A stretch of DNA of 64,000 nt, from contig JADDOH010000136.1 in assembly GCA_016648135.1 (NCBI GenBank), positions 1 to 64,000 on the forward strand, given 5' to 3'. Positions 44,501-53,399 of the stretch are shown piece after piece; position 1 is the first letter of the stretch; the number at the start of each line of letters is the position of its first letter. Position numbers and translations under genes: made by a program. The notes beneath the pieces are model-generated. The model worked only from the letters and a program-made list of their open reading frames with translations, was not told the DNA's origin and did no database searches. This DNA comes from Agrypnia vestita. Lineage: Eukaryota > Arthropoda > Insecta > Trichoptera > Phryganeidae.

Positions 44501-47500
44501 AAATTCCCGAAAAAGTGTTTTTTGTTGTTGCTTTCGGATTTACCTTTGTGCTTAAAATATTATAAATTTCTACTGAATTTCTCCCACCGTAACACGGAGA
44601 CCCACCCTATATTTAGCTATTTTTAAATTCGGTTTTTTAGCCGCTCGGGTTTTAAAATATTTTGGGAATTTTTAAATAGTTTTTCGAACTTGGTATGGCC
44701 CTGTGCGTACCACTATATGAGCCGGGGTACGATATGTATATTTAAAAAATGAACACAATATATAACTTTAACAAGTAATAAATCAAAAAAAAATGAAAAC
44801 ATGCTTTTATATGCTTTTTGCATATATTCTTTATCATCACCCATGCAGTTTGCATATAAACATAGCCCATGTAGTATCAAATTTTCGAACAGCATGTTAC
44901 TTGTGAGTGACGTGATTATCAACTTTAATCAAAATAATGACCAAATCATGTCAAGAATAATAATATATAGTTATCCACTTTAAGTAATTGTTGAAAGTTT
45001 CAGAGCTCTACCTAGTCGAGAAGTTGGTGAAAAATGAATTGGAGCCACACTTTTTGTATCAACGAGCCATCTTTTTATTCTTGTAATGGCTTCTATCCCG
45101 GCCGCTCACTGCTTTACTGATTCGTTTCAACGGCGTGCATTCCAGTTTGGGTCGCAAGTCGCTATGAGCATTTGCTCTCTTCTACTGCCGGAGTCTCTTG
45201 GATTAAAGATAATGCCAGAATGAACTGGATCAAGATAATCAAGAGGGAATAAAGGATTCAAGTTGCGCCAACAATGATATTTTCCATTTTTGTATCTTAT
45301 TGTTTATTAACACATGCCGGCCTAGTCAATAGAAAATTATGTCATAAGTAGTAAACAGTTTCGTAATGATGCGGCCACGGTTAATAAAAGTTAATAGGAA
45401 ATTGAGATATAAAGCCATATACTGTAAAAAATATGATGTCGCTTATTATGAAAAATTCTTATGCTAAACGTTTTCCACTGTAAAATTTAATCATTATTTT
45501 TTTTGATAAATAATTCTGTTGTCATGGATTTTATCACAATTAATTTTTAATGAAAAATGTGACAATGAATGTGTATTTTATTAATATTTCAACATATTAA
45601 AATTTTTAGGGTCATGATACAACAACAATGGCTATTAGTTTTTGTTTGATGCTATTGGCTAACCATCCTGAAGTACAGGTAAAAAATTTACTCTTCTTAC
45701 CAGCACATTGTACTTCCCCCCCCATGTGAATGAATGAAGCTCAATGCTTTACTAATCTGTCCTAACATATAACTCTTAACCTCATCCATATGCATACACC
45801 TTCTCATGCATGTCCGTTGATTGTTAGGTTTCTTACAAAACTATCTTCCTGTATCTGGTTTACCTGATCAGGCCATGTTACATTGTTCCTTACCACCCTC
45901 TTCTCGTACATACGTATAATACCAAACCATCTAAATAATCCCCTCTTTATCCTGTTGGATTTCGCAAACCAAATTTACCAATCACAAATTATTAAGTATG
46001 CACATCTCAAGCTGGTTTGAATTTGATATAAACCTCTTAGTCACTACTATTATTTCATTTACAAATGTAGTTGTCCTCTTTTAGGATCGCGTAATGGCTG
46101 AATTAGATGAAATATTTGGAGATTCTAGCCAACCAGCTACCATGGAAGATCTAAACAAAATGCGTTACTTAGAAATGTGTTTGAAGGAAGCCCTTAGATT
46201 GTATCCAAGCGTTCCATTCATATCAAGAGTCGTTAAGGAAAAAGTCCAAATGAGTAAGTTTACAATTTTTTATTGAAGAAATAAAATGAAATATTTCAGA
46301 TTGTAGAGTGCCACCACGATAACTAGGCGTGCGAGGGAGGTCGCCCCTGTCGCGAAACAGAAGTTGCCAGGTTGTAAATTTATTACACAATACATAATGT
46401 ACTGAATGTCCGGTGACCAGTGTCAGAGCATTTAATATAAATTTGGTCGGGTAACAGCGCGCTCCGTGGCGGCCGCTCTATATGTCAAACTGTCAGATGG
46501 TAATATCGGTCCATTATTTGTTTTTTCAGCTTTGCAAAACTTTAATACTTCATTGGCAATTGTTCTTGCACCACCCCGGACTGTTTTGGTTGTTTTGGAC
46601 ATAATAATTCAGTGTATATTGGTAATCAAGATGTCACAGCTCCCGAGCAAATACAAAATTGTAATGAATTACAGGGCGAGGGGTTACCGCCGGGTACGGG
46701 CGGGGCGGGTTTTAGTTCCAATCCTGCCGCACGTCAAGTTATGTTGGGCAGGCAATAGAGTAAATATCAGAAATTTATTTGTCCATGGAAAATTAAATTA
46801 TGGTGAAAATATCTAATTGCTAAAAAATTCTCTCAATTTTACTTAGGGCCGGGTGTTTCAAGTTGGATTAAAGTAAAAGTTCGCTTAAACCATAGATTTT
46901 TACAGAAACGGATCGTTTGATTGGTGGAGAATGCAAAAGCGAAAAACTTGAAACTTTAATTTTTTTAACTTACTGCATCTAAGATAATCTTTAGAGATTT
47001 GTATATTGAAACAAAAATTACTTTGATATGATGAAATGTCATAATATGTAAACGTATGTATAGGGTGTCTCATAGCTAGTAACTTTACAAAAACTTTACA
47101 ATGTCTCTTATTAGGTGTCTCATAGCTAGTAGCAAAAACTTTACGGTGGATAATGATTTGAAAATGTTCAAGCAACCATGATCAAATATCAATAGTTATG
47201 GAGAAATATAAAGTTATTTTTTGTAAAAAGTTGAAACTTCGTTATGAAAAACTCATTCGCTTCAATACAATTCAAATAAAATGAAAAAACTTTCTAATAA
47301 AATTATAAAAAAAAAAAATTAAATCTATTTTCAATTTTTGCAAGGTTTTTATCATTTTATTTGACTTGTATTAAAGCAAATGAATTTTTCATAATCGATA
47401 TAAGTTACTATAGTTATAGTTCAAATTTTTACAAAAAATTAATCAGAAATATTGAACAAAAATGCAGACTTTGATATTGCATAACTCCATAACTTTTGAT

Positions 47501-49082
47501 TGCTTGAACATTTTCAACTCATTACCAAGGCAGGAATTCATCTGTAAAGTTTTCGCTACTAGTTATGAGATTCCCTTATTTTAAATTGGGATCTGGACAA
47601 TAATGTTTTGGAGACGGCATATTCAGTAATGCTGGTAGACTAAAATGGAAGTGTTCGCTGATCCTTGCCCACAAAAGAGATTTTCAACGGACCGAGACTT
47701 TATATACAAAAATATTTATCATTTGACATTTGATATAAATGTTATAAATCAAAAGTCAGTCCATTGACTATTTATGTTCTGTTTGTCTGCTGAGTGAATT
47801 TGAGTATCCCATAATTTAAGCAGCAGTTAAAATGGAACAAACGGTATAATAATTTAACGCCTTCTGTTTGTCTAAATTTTCAGAATAAATAGTTGTGGGT
47901 GGTGCTGAGATTTATCTCAACTACCTGGATATATATCGTTGTGACTCATTCCGTGGACCAGAGCCAATAATGACAAAAATAATCTTATGAGAGTGGCAAT
48001 TAATTAAAAAAATATTGTTTGTTTTCTTTATCCAATTGAATTTGTATTCATATTTATCGTTAGGGCATGGCTCGTATTATAAATAGGCAGAGTTTAGATC
48101 TTCTCAAACTTTCTTTGCTAATATAATTATTTAATTCTTTTCATTCCAAAACATGTATGTATATATTGTAACAAGTTGTCGGTTGACGTTTGACAGCCGA
48201 ATACAAGCGATGGTGCATGCGCGCAGAGAACACCGCAGAACATGCGCAGAACGGCGGGCCGGTGTGCTCAGTCGTTGAAATAACCAACAAACAGATAATT
48301 CGAAATGGAAGATTTTATAAAAGTTCTTACCGCAGTAGCAAAACAAAAGCGAAGCGGTTCTTTGAGTTTAAAATAGCAGTATTGCGTTTCCAGCGAATGT
48401 AAAAAAAATGTCAGATAAAATGTTGAAGTGATAATAAAAGTTTATTTTACGATTGATAAATTACGAGATACATTTTTCATTTCATTTCAACCACGACACG
48501 TAACAATATTATTAAAATATTACCATCATTATGACGCCCCACTAGGTGAAACCTGTTTTGGGTTATTTCTCAATTTAATAGTTTTCTTATTATAGGTTAA
48601 TTCACAATTTTACAATATAAGAAAATGAGTTATAATACAAAAAATATAAAATAAATGATAATATAAAAGATTGTTTAAGAAACAAGAATAAAGAGGTAGA
48701 TAAATAACTAGGTAGTTAAAAAGATAGGTAGATAAAAAAATAATAATATAAAAGATTGATTAAATAACAAGAATAAAGAGGTAGATAAAATAATTAGTTA
48801 GATAAAAAGATTAAAAATAATAATATAAAAGATTGAAGAATATAAAGGTGGATAAAATAACATATAAAGAGTGCATATTATTAACCACGTTTTTTCTTTC
48901 AGCCGACCACGTTATACCAGCTGGAACCCTTTGTCATATACATATTTTTGATCTGCACAGAGACGCAACCATTTATCCAGCACCTGATGAATTCATCCCA
49001 GAAAGATTTACTTTAGAAAATTGCACTAAACGACATCCTTTTGCTTATATACCTTTCAGCGCTGGCCCAAGAAACTGCATTG
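32542..49082 (+). CDS. CYP4: CYP4-family cytochrome P450, copy 3 (exons 1-8; last exon not found)
   Basis: Exons: 32542-32695, 32779-32888, 34097-34187, 35507-35692, 36422-36813, 45610-45678, 46085-46253, 48903-49082, all open and identical in length and phase to copy 2. N-terminal anchor [20 protein letters not shown], then PGPKQLP, C-helix WQKRR, EGHDTTT, EALR, PERF, and [10 protein letters not shown] with the haem Cys. The final exon (about 55 residues ending in a PIKIKFL-type sequence in the other copies) is not seen anywhere to the window end. The intron 8 donor GTGAGT is intact; reading through it would add 18 residues and stop at 49142-49144. Intron 5 is 8.8 kb because of a sense-oriented BEL/Pao insertion. 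Either exon 9 lies beyond 64 kb or the gene has lost its C-terminus. Role as for copy 2; differences cluster in exon 2 and the first half of exon 5. Confidence 0.85.
33047..33435. mobile_element. Foldback CAGGGTGT family, intact copy F4
   Basis: 389 bp, begins CAGGGTGTCTCATAGCTA and ends TAGCTATGAAACACCCTG, flanked by TA on both sides (33045-33046, 33436-33437). The TACAGGTGGAT and CAATATTTCTGACTTATTTT blocks are inverted in the right half. No coding. The TA duplication suggests a Tc1/mariner-type MITE. It lies in intron 2 of copy 3. Confidence 0.85.
33436..34096. other. Intron 2 of copy 3, right part
   Basis: Contains a minus-strand copy of repeat R (33716-33895); otherwise AT-rich with no recognisable content. 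Confidence 0.4.
33716..33895 (-). repeat. Interspersed repeat R, minus-strand copy
   Basis: Phrases ATACCAGAAGATGGTCCTGT, TAGGAGCCTC and GAATGTGGATG are the reverse complement of those in the copy at 21009-21200. Confidence 0.6.
34326..34476. mobile_element. 151-bp MITE with CAGGGGCC ends
   Basis: Perfect 20-nt terminal inverted repeats CAGGGGCCTATCTACAAAAA at both ends. Lies in intron 3 of copy 3. The CAGGGG end is hAT-like, but no 8-bp duplication is seen. Confidence 0.8.
34844..34919 (-). mobile_element. tRNA-like sequence (SINE head or tRNA pseudogene)
   Basis: On the minus strand GCCGCTATAGCGTAATTGG looks like an acceptor plus box A, GGATAACGC like the D-arm, and GTGGTTCGAATCCCGG like a T-arm with canonical box B. 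The anticodon arm around CCTGCCCCGGAAAGGAG pairs poorly and the 3' end TAGCAGTC matches the 5' GCCGCTA only in part, so a working tRNA is unlikely. The CCGGA loop recalls tRNA-Arg. Confidence 0.65.
35206..35271. repeat. (CAGA)n microsatellite
   Basis: Runs of ACAGACAGACAGACAG with GGAC variants, in intron 3 of copy 3. Such tracts commonly end retroposed repeats; the upstream source element was not identified. Confidence 0.8.
36814..37330. other. Intron 5 of copy 3, left of the BEL insertion
   Basis: AT-rich; no reading frame or repeat family recognised. Confidence 0.4.
37331..38700 (+). repeat. 5' LTR of the BEL/Pao element
   Basis: Begins TGTTTCGCACACGATCAATC and ends GTGCGTACCA. Contains a (GT)n patch, two 47-bp tandem units at 37783-37876, a TATA box TATAAATAA at 38365-38373 and an AATAAA at 38462-38467. 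A primer-binding site candidate beginning TGGTCCTTCGTGAAGCCGG follows at 38706. The 79-codon open stretch within it (38134) is also in the other LTR but resembles no protein I know. Confidence 0.92.
38365..38373 (+). promoter_or_regulatory. LTR TATA box
   Basis: TATAAATAA, followed about 25 nt later by CAGACTCAGCATCCTCAGTT, a plausible start region for the retrotransposon transcript. The same pair occurs in the 3' LTR at 44378. Confidence 0.6.
38842..40308 (+). CDS. gag: BEL/Pao Gag polyprotein (488 aa, intact)
   Basis: Gag builds the retrotransposon particle and packages its RNA. The frame is open from ATG to TAA. The N-terminus (residues 1-130) is charged and coiled-coil-like ([19 protein letters not shown]), followed by an Ala/Gly-rich linker. 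Residues about 205-350 form the BEL-type gag domain (DUF1759-like) with [18 protein letters not shown] and [12 protein letters not shown]. The C-terminus has zinc knuckles: C409[13 protein letters not shown] fits C-x2-C-x4-H-x4-C, then CFMC...HKHGC and CGVDNC...HHRMLH. No stop or frameshift, unlike pol. GC content is far above that of the P450 exons nearby. Confidence 0.9.
   Translation: MSRSLRSNSNRELAADEDNASRREASSGDESDRQSGAEDQAASPTDAASSSADIRRLRRELRNKDRHYRRQLDEMQKRQEEMFTRALTLAAAGRDPAAGGAGAPAAGAAATDVAAPITAASVSADDIAIEDPARMNAPTTCHQEAPAGTDNPSLGDWMRSQQAQFERLTSAVTEAIRSTRSPESPRYSLSQDEPRVSAMIARQSNAKDLAEFSGDPMEWRSFKTQFRQSTELCGLTTAENAMRLRIALKGAAREAVRPLIGDPHCVEGIMRTLEDLFGQPDAIIASVLEKVRNTARLTESTDTGVFTKFAVAVRNAVATVKGMDERYLASPQLLRELVGRLPLSERMAWFAARSGTVNTNIEDFSRWLSSMTDSAPHCGGQTAQVIEDKGRKNAQIHAIHRAPENTQNCGICDSRDHGAAACNDFTRCSVSDRAAIVKDRRLCFMCLEPWTPKHKHGCRGRDKMCGVDNCEMRHHRMLHGAPPSAKRE
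40422..40751 (+). pseudogene. BEL/Pao aspartic protease remnant
   Basis: The open stretch has [19 protein letters not shown], matching the DEGS/DxGS active-site region of BEL proteases (DUF1758-like; usually LDEGSSVTLI), followed by an LRNLDL motif. The change to DKGS and the stops on both sides suggest a degraded domain separated from gag by about 110 nt of broken sequence. Confidence 0.7.
40752..42095 (+). pseudogene. Scrambled pol remnant (RT/RNase H region)
   Basis: About 1.3 kb where a normal element has some 2.5-3 kb of reverse transcriptase and RNase H. Around 41610-41740 the frame reads [20 protein letters not shown] and WRSRSVWG, a decayed form of the FDPLGFLA...WRxxVGWD block after RT in BEL elements. 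No YVDD-type catalytic box is visible. Confidence 0.55.
42096..43278 (+). pseudogene. BEL/Pao integrase remnant in several frames
   Basis: Three pieces in order. 42210-42578: the N-terminal part ([52 protein letters not shown]), cut where the HHCC zinc finger should begin. 42596-42787: the core start ([31 protein letters not shown]), giving two of three catalytic acidic residues; the last Glu region is deleted. 42784-43278: the C-terminal domain ([36 protein letters not shown]), DUF5641-like. At least two internal deletions; inactive. Confidence 0.85.
43345..44712 (+). repeat. 3' LTR of the BEL/Pao element
   Basis: Nearly identical to the 5' LTR. Differences seen: one T indel and one substitution near the start, AAAATGG/ACAATGG, AACGCC/AACTCC, CACATTGG/CCCATTGG, one T-run indel, and GAATTT/GGATTT. 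Preceded by a purine-rich CACACGGGGGTGG. Tandem 47-bp units at 43796-43889; TATA at 44378-44386; AATAAA at 44475-44480. Confidence 0.92.
44713..45609. other. Intron 5 of copy 3, right of the BEL insertion
   Basis: Mostly AT-rich. 45050-45260 is GC-richer (TATCCCGGCCGCTCACTGC) and may be an old repeat fragment. No gene. Confidence 0.4.
45724..45960 (+). repeat. Interspersed repeat R, plus-strand copy in intron 6
   Basis: CTGTCCTAACATATAACTCT, CCTCATCCATATGCATACAC and AACTATCTTCCTGTATCTGG parallel the copy at 21009-21200. Confidence 0.6.
46311..46748 (-). mobile_element. TIR element family T, copy 2, inverted relative to copy 1
   Basis: Ends CCACGATAACTAGGCGTGCG and the inverse of CCCAACATAACTTGACGTGC. 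The whole body matches 30398-30859 read on the other strand. It lies in intron 7 of P450 copy 3. Confidence 0.75.
47061..47577. mobile_element. Foldback CAGGGTGT family, copy F5
   Basis: The left end TAGGGTGTCTCATAGCTAGT is duplicated in tandem 53 nt later (TTAGGTGTCTCATAGCTAGT). The right arm ends TTTTCGCTACTAGTTATGAG. Inverted ATTGCTTGAACATTTTCAAC and TTTTATCATTTTATTTGA blocks are present. Confidence 0.75.
48167..48505 (+). mobile_element. Candidate solo LTR, 339 bp
   Basis: Begins TGTAACAAGTTGTCGG and ends CACGACACGTAACA, with ATAT on both sides (48163-48166 and 48506-48509). Contains an AATAAAAGTTT polyadenylation-like stretch at about 48434 and a GC-rich 5' part. No interior or second LTR nearby, so recombination between LTRs may have removed the rest. 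Confidence 0.55.
48655..48850. repeat. Imperfect tandem repeat, three units
   Basis: ATATAAAAGATTG followed by AACAAGAATAAAGAGGTAGA recurs at 48661, 48748 and 48823 (spacing 87 and 75), ending just before exon 8 of copy 3. Confidence 0.7.
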
Positions 49083-49596
49083 GTGAGTACATTCTTTCAC
49101 GTACCAGCCCTGTTGATGGATGGTTTTTTGTTGTTGTAAGTTAAAAGAGAGCTTATTTTGAACCATAAAAAAAGTATACTCACTGGGTGTAATATTGTGC
49201 ACCTAAATTTTGTCTTATACAACTTATGAACTAACAAAAAACTAATAATGTGATAAATTGTACCATTTTATGTGTTGATGAAGCTAATATGCCTTATGTA
49301 TAATATGTACACTTGTATTTTTTTCTTTATAAAAAAATTGTCAACCTTTTTACACATTATAATTATAGTTTATAGTAATTACGCTTTAATTAAATTTCAT
49401 TATACAGAACAATTACAATAGCCATTATAAACTTAATGTTTTTTTATAGATTTTGTAATATGTATATAATTCACATATAAAAAAATATATATTGTAAAAA
49501 TGATTGTAAATATTATTGAATTTACATTACATTTCTTCTGGTTTTACTTTGTTTGTAAAACAAAGATACATTATCCCTCTTATATATACAGTAGGC

Positions 49597-49668
49597 TGGC
49601 GCTAGACCGAGATGAGTGGAGGAAGATTATTGAGGAGGCCAAGACCCACCAAGAGGCCAAGACTGATG
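49597..49668 (+). mobile_element. 3' end of a non-LTR retrotransposon ORF
   Basis: Frame reads LALDRDEWRKIIEEAKTH, the DRxxWR...EEAKTH ending of RTE/CR1-like polyproteins also seen at 10480. Confidence 0.55.
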
Positions 49669-50620
49669 ATGTTATATACAGTAGATTCTCGATTGTCCGG
49701 TGTCGCATTAACCGGAACAATAAAATATTCTATTTTTTTATATTCGAAATTCTTTACAAAATGTTAAAATATTTCTTCTACCAACTGAATAAATACTGCG
49801 TAAATTACATAAAAAAGTTATGAACATGCCGAATTGCGAAATTGTGAATACCCTAAATTACGATATTTCGGGAATTCCTATCAATAACATATTTATTTTG
49901 AAACAAGTGGAGAGCGCGCCGCGAATCTTTAATTTTTAATGTAAATACACACCCAAGTGTGTGATGAATCACCTGTTTCTATAGATTTTTTTTTTTATTT
50001 TATTTTATTATTTTATTTTGAACTCTAAGATGATTTAAATGCTACGCGGGAAAAAATTGAGCTAAACCCACCTGGCGGAGTATTGGCGCTACAAAAATTT
50101 GGGGATGATGAAACGCTAGTATTGGGACGGAGTTAGTAGCGATTGATCGGATATAGGTTACGAGCAGTTAATATTCAATTCTTATAAAACATATTAATCT
50201 TGTGGTAAAGCCGCGTTTGGTACAAATGGTTGACGATCGGCGCGGTCCGAGCGGTCCACATGTGCTTCCCAAAAAAAATACTGAACACGGCTTTCGTAGA
50301 TTTAGGTCGCGTTTATTGCAGTTTAAGCCGTTAAAAAACCGATTAACGTCTACTCTAAGGTGACGATGATATTGACAGTTCCACGAGGTTTCTGAATTAT
50401 TGACTTTTTTGCTCGGGTTTTGAAACCGTTTGAGAGCCGTATATCTTCATCTCGAGTGGATCCCCGTGCAACAGAGAGGCAGAATATTGAGCAAAACTAA
50501 GGAAGGCAGGTCTAATCGGGGGATCGCGCGAGGAAAACGCCCATAAATAATTTATAAGAATTGGCCGTGAAGCACGGATAAAACGTACACTATGTACCAG
50601 AGGGGTGACCTTAACTGAGC

Positions 50621-50825
50621 GGATAATGATTTATTTTCGTTTCGCGGGAATCGGATAACGTAGGCAGATAGGAAAGTTAACTATAATTCCATTATATTTA
50701 TCTGTAGACTGACGCTCTATCGAGGAGCGAATAATGATTCATTTTCGTTTCGCGGGAGTCGAATAACGTAGGCGGGTAGAGAAGTTAACTATAATTCTAT
50801 TATATTTATCTGTAGACTAACGCTC
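50621..50825. repeat. 108-bp tandem duplication
   Basis: GATAATGATTTATTTTCGTT ... TTATATTTATCTGTAGACTG occurs at 50621-50716 and again at 50729-50825 with a few substitutions. Confidence 0.85.
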
Positions 50826-52775
50826 TTCAGGCTTTTACAACAGATAGGTAATTGTGCAATGACGGTATATACAGTTAGGAAAGAGATAACGATAACGTGT
50901 AAGCATATTAATGGCACGACAAGAAAATAATATACTCGAATATAGATACAATATATTAACTATGTAATCACTACAAACCTGTCCGACGTTAGCGTAGTTT
51001 CAACAGGACGGGTAACGTGTATACGATTGGCTATTCTAGCTCAGATTTCGCCGGGTTTGGTAGTAATAACCACAAAACATAATTGGAACAAGTGTATCTA
51101 GATAAGAATATTGTAAATAAAATAATATGAATTTGCGGCCCATATACACATGAAATAAAAGGATAAAGCGTATGGGGATCTTATAGATGGATGGATAAAT
51201 GAAACAAATATATATAGGAGTAAATGCAAGTAAAAAGCAAGCATATAAGTACCAAAAACATAGGAGAACATAGTGTGATAGAAATTCGAAGACGGGAGGA
51301 ACAATAATGTGAAGTGGAACGGATATAGCAAGAGCATGTAATAATGATAAACGTACAAATACAGACAACTACTTGAGACCGATTCGACAGATACTAGCAA
51401 TCTTTCAACACACCTCTAAGAACATGGTGAGCGGTATATAGTTATCAGCGGAGGCGTCCAGTGCCTTGGCAATGAATGAGCACTGAATTAATCCGACGCC
51501 TTGCCTGCGGCACTGGAGGTTTATTTACTTATTTGTTTTATTTGTTTTCATTTATTGGGTTTCTTACAGCCATATAATTAATCAATCTTTGAAGACAAGA
51601 CAATAATTGATGCACAGAGTTTTGGGCCAATTACGCGAAAACACATACATACAATCGATAAAAGAATAATAAAAACATGTCCAATAGTGGGTTGTGTGAG
51701 TGTGTATCTGTGTGTTTATTTATTTGTTTATTTATTTTGTTTTTGGGAAAAAATTAAAAGCAAAACGATCTTAAAAATCTTCCACTGAATTTAAAAATTT
51801 AATTTAACTTACATTAATAGTTTATTGTGTTATAGCGAATAGTACTCTTCCATTATTATATTGTTCGAGAATATTCACTGTCTATGTAACATAGTTATTT
51901 TGTGGATCAATCTTACTGCCAATAAAAATAATAATAAATGGTTACAAATTATGTTTAAATTCCGCAACGGAGGGAGCTAATACGTCCCTGTGCGCGGAGA
52001 GTCGCGGCCAAAAGACAGGATTCATTGGATGGATTCACGAGAAAAGATCGCCCAAAATTAATTTAAAATTAGGTATAGTACCTTTGGATGATTGTTATAT
52101 CTAGGTATGCAGTGTGCACGTGGTGAATATATGGAAATTGATCCCATGATATAGCGGCCAAGAAACGTTAAATTTCCGATAAAGACGAGTGGAAATACGG
52201 GAGAACGGGCATAATAATGGTAGATAATGAAGAAACATCAACTATGATTAGGGGAGTACCCGATAGATTGTGGTTACGGTTGATCAAACGACAATATGGA
52301 CTGAACTTAGAAATTAAATATTAAAAATTAATTATCGCGCTTGTGAAGCGAGTTCAAACCGTCTGAAGCCACCAAGTCCGTCCCAAACGGGCACAGGGAT
52401 GGAGACAGAGACGGCAACAGGAGGTGGGATCAACTGACATATCCGAGTGGAGATATGGTTTTTTTTTTGCCAAATTGAATCTTAGGAACAAAGATTTAGG
52501 TTTCAAGGAAAGTAGGATATTGAAAATCCTGGAAACACACGACTTAGGACCTTTGGCTGCTAGGGGGGGTTTAAAATGTCAAGACACAGCAGAAATCGGG
52601 GAGTTGGTGAACGTCTACGAGAGCGCAAAATCCGCGTCGGTTGTTTTTTTGAGTGAAAGTTACCGTCGACTTAGTGTCCCAGTGGTTATAGTGAAAATTA
52701 TAGTTTAGTTTTCAAGTGAAAGTGGTATACGGGTAAATATACTCTTCGACATTGCTCACGATAAAAGAAAAGGGG

Positions 52776-53300
52776 GGTACGGGTTTGATTTTATTTTATA
52801 AAGGGTAATTAATTTGGCATATTAGAACTTCGGAAATTACTGCGCTTTATTAAGTTGATTAGTCCGGCATATATAGAACTGATATTTGCAGATCTCCGGA
52901 AACTAGCTGTGCGTTATAAAGATACCTATTTTATGCTAAACACGCGGGAAATTGTTAATAAATCTTGTAAAAATACCTATCTTATGCTAAATACGCGAGG
53001 TCCTGTTAAAAGGGTTTTAACTCAGAGTACGGGTTTGATTTTATTTTATAAAGGTAATTAATCTGGCATATCGGAACTTCGGAAATCACTATGTTCTATA
53101 AAGTTAATTATTTTTGTCGTCTTACTAGGTTCACAGAATAATATTCGCAGAATTTCAGGAAACGGTAGAGTTCAAATTTAGTTAAATTTTCGTTTTACTA
53201 AGTATAGTATTGGCGGATCTCTGGAAACTAGCTGTGCGTTATAAAGATACCTATTTTATGCTAATCACGCGGGAAGCTGTTAAAAGATAAAGGAGTTGTT
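52776..53300. repeat. Segmental duplications (CGGGTTTGATTTTATTTTAT and AAACTAGCTGTGCGTTATAA)
   Basis: The block GTACGGGTTTGATTTTATTT...AATTAAT...GGCATAT...GGAACTTCGGAAAT is at 52776-52840 and 53029-53095. The block GGAAACTAGCTGTGCGTTAT...GATACCTATTTTATGCTAA is at 52898 and 53220, with a third partial GATACC-like copy at 52970. Consistent with old unequal exchange. Confidence 0.75.
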
Positions 53301-53399
53301 ACTAACAGATTCGATTTTAAATAAGTCTTATAAAATACCTATCTTTGCTAAATACGCGAGGTCTCATTTTAATTTTTACATTTGTAAGGCATATAATAT

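Larger units (their letters stand above)
37331..44712 (+). mobile_element. BEL/Pao LTR retrotransposon, gag-intact, pol-deleted
   Basis: Two LTRs of 1370 and 1368 bp (37331-38700, 43345-44712) with TG...CA ends, flanked by the 5-bp duplication CTATA (37326-37330 and 44713-44717). The 4644-nt interior has gag (38842-40308), then disrupted protease, reverse transcriptase, RNase H and integrase remnants. Seven differences were seen between the LTRs by eye, so the insertion is young although pol is ruined; it was probably mobilised in trans. It lies in sense orientation within intron 5 of P450 copy 3, and its interior is much richer in GC than the host introns. Confidence 0.95.
46254..48902. other. 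Intron 7 of copy 3
   Basis: 2.65 kb of stacked repeats: family T element (46311-46748), a PIF-like MITE start (AGGGCCGGGTGTTTCAAG near 46847), foldback F5 (47061-47577), a candidate solo LTR (48167-48505) and a short tandem repeat (48655-48850). 47580-48160 is AT-rich without recognisable content. No gene. Confidence 0.55.
49083..53399. other. Region downstream of copy 3 exon 8: no gene recognised
   Basis: No P450 exon 9 and no other coding exon was recognised. 49597-49668 is a LINE ORF end. 49679 begins a Tigger-like TIR (CAGTAGATTCTCGATTGTCC). 50621-50825 is a 108-bp duplication. 51530-51760 has TTTATTTATTTG-rich LINE-tail-like DNA. 51965-52720 is GC-richer with no recognised product; a 94-codon open stretch at 52424 has no motif. 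52776-53340 holds segmental duplications. Confidence 0.45.

Noticed and set aside
49083..49144. Readthrough of intron 8 as the true C-terminus of copy 3
   Set aside because: The donor site is canonical and the 18 added residues bear no similarity to the P450 C-terminus; listed only as a possible truncated product.
51036..51400. Overlapping hydrophobic frames on the minus strand (110 and 100 codons)
   Set aside because: Two frames of the same AT-rich DNA with no motif, splice pattern or homology I recognise.
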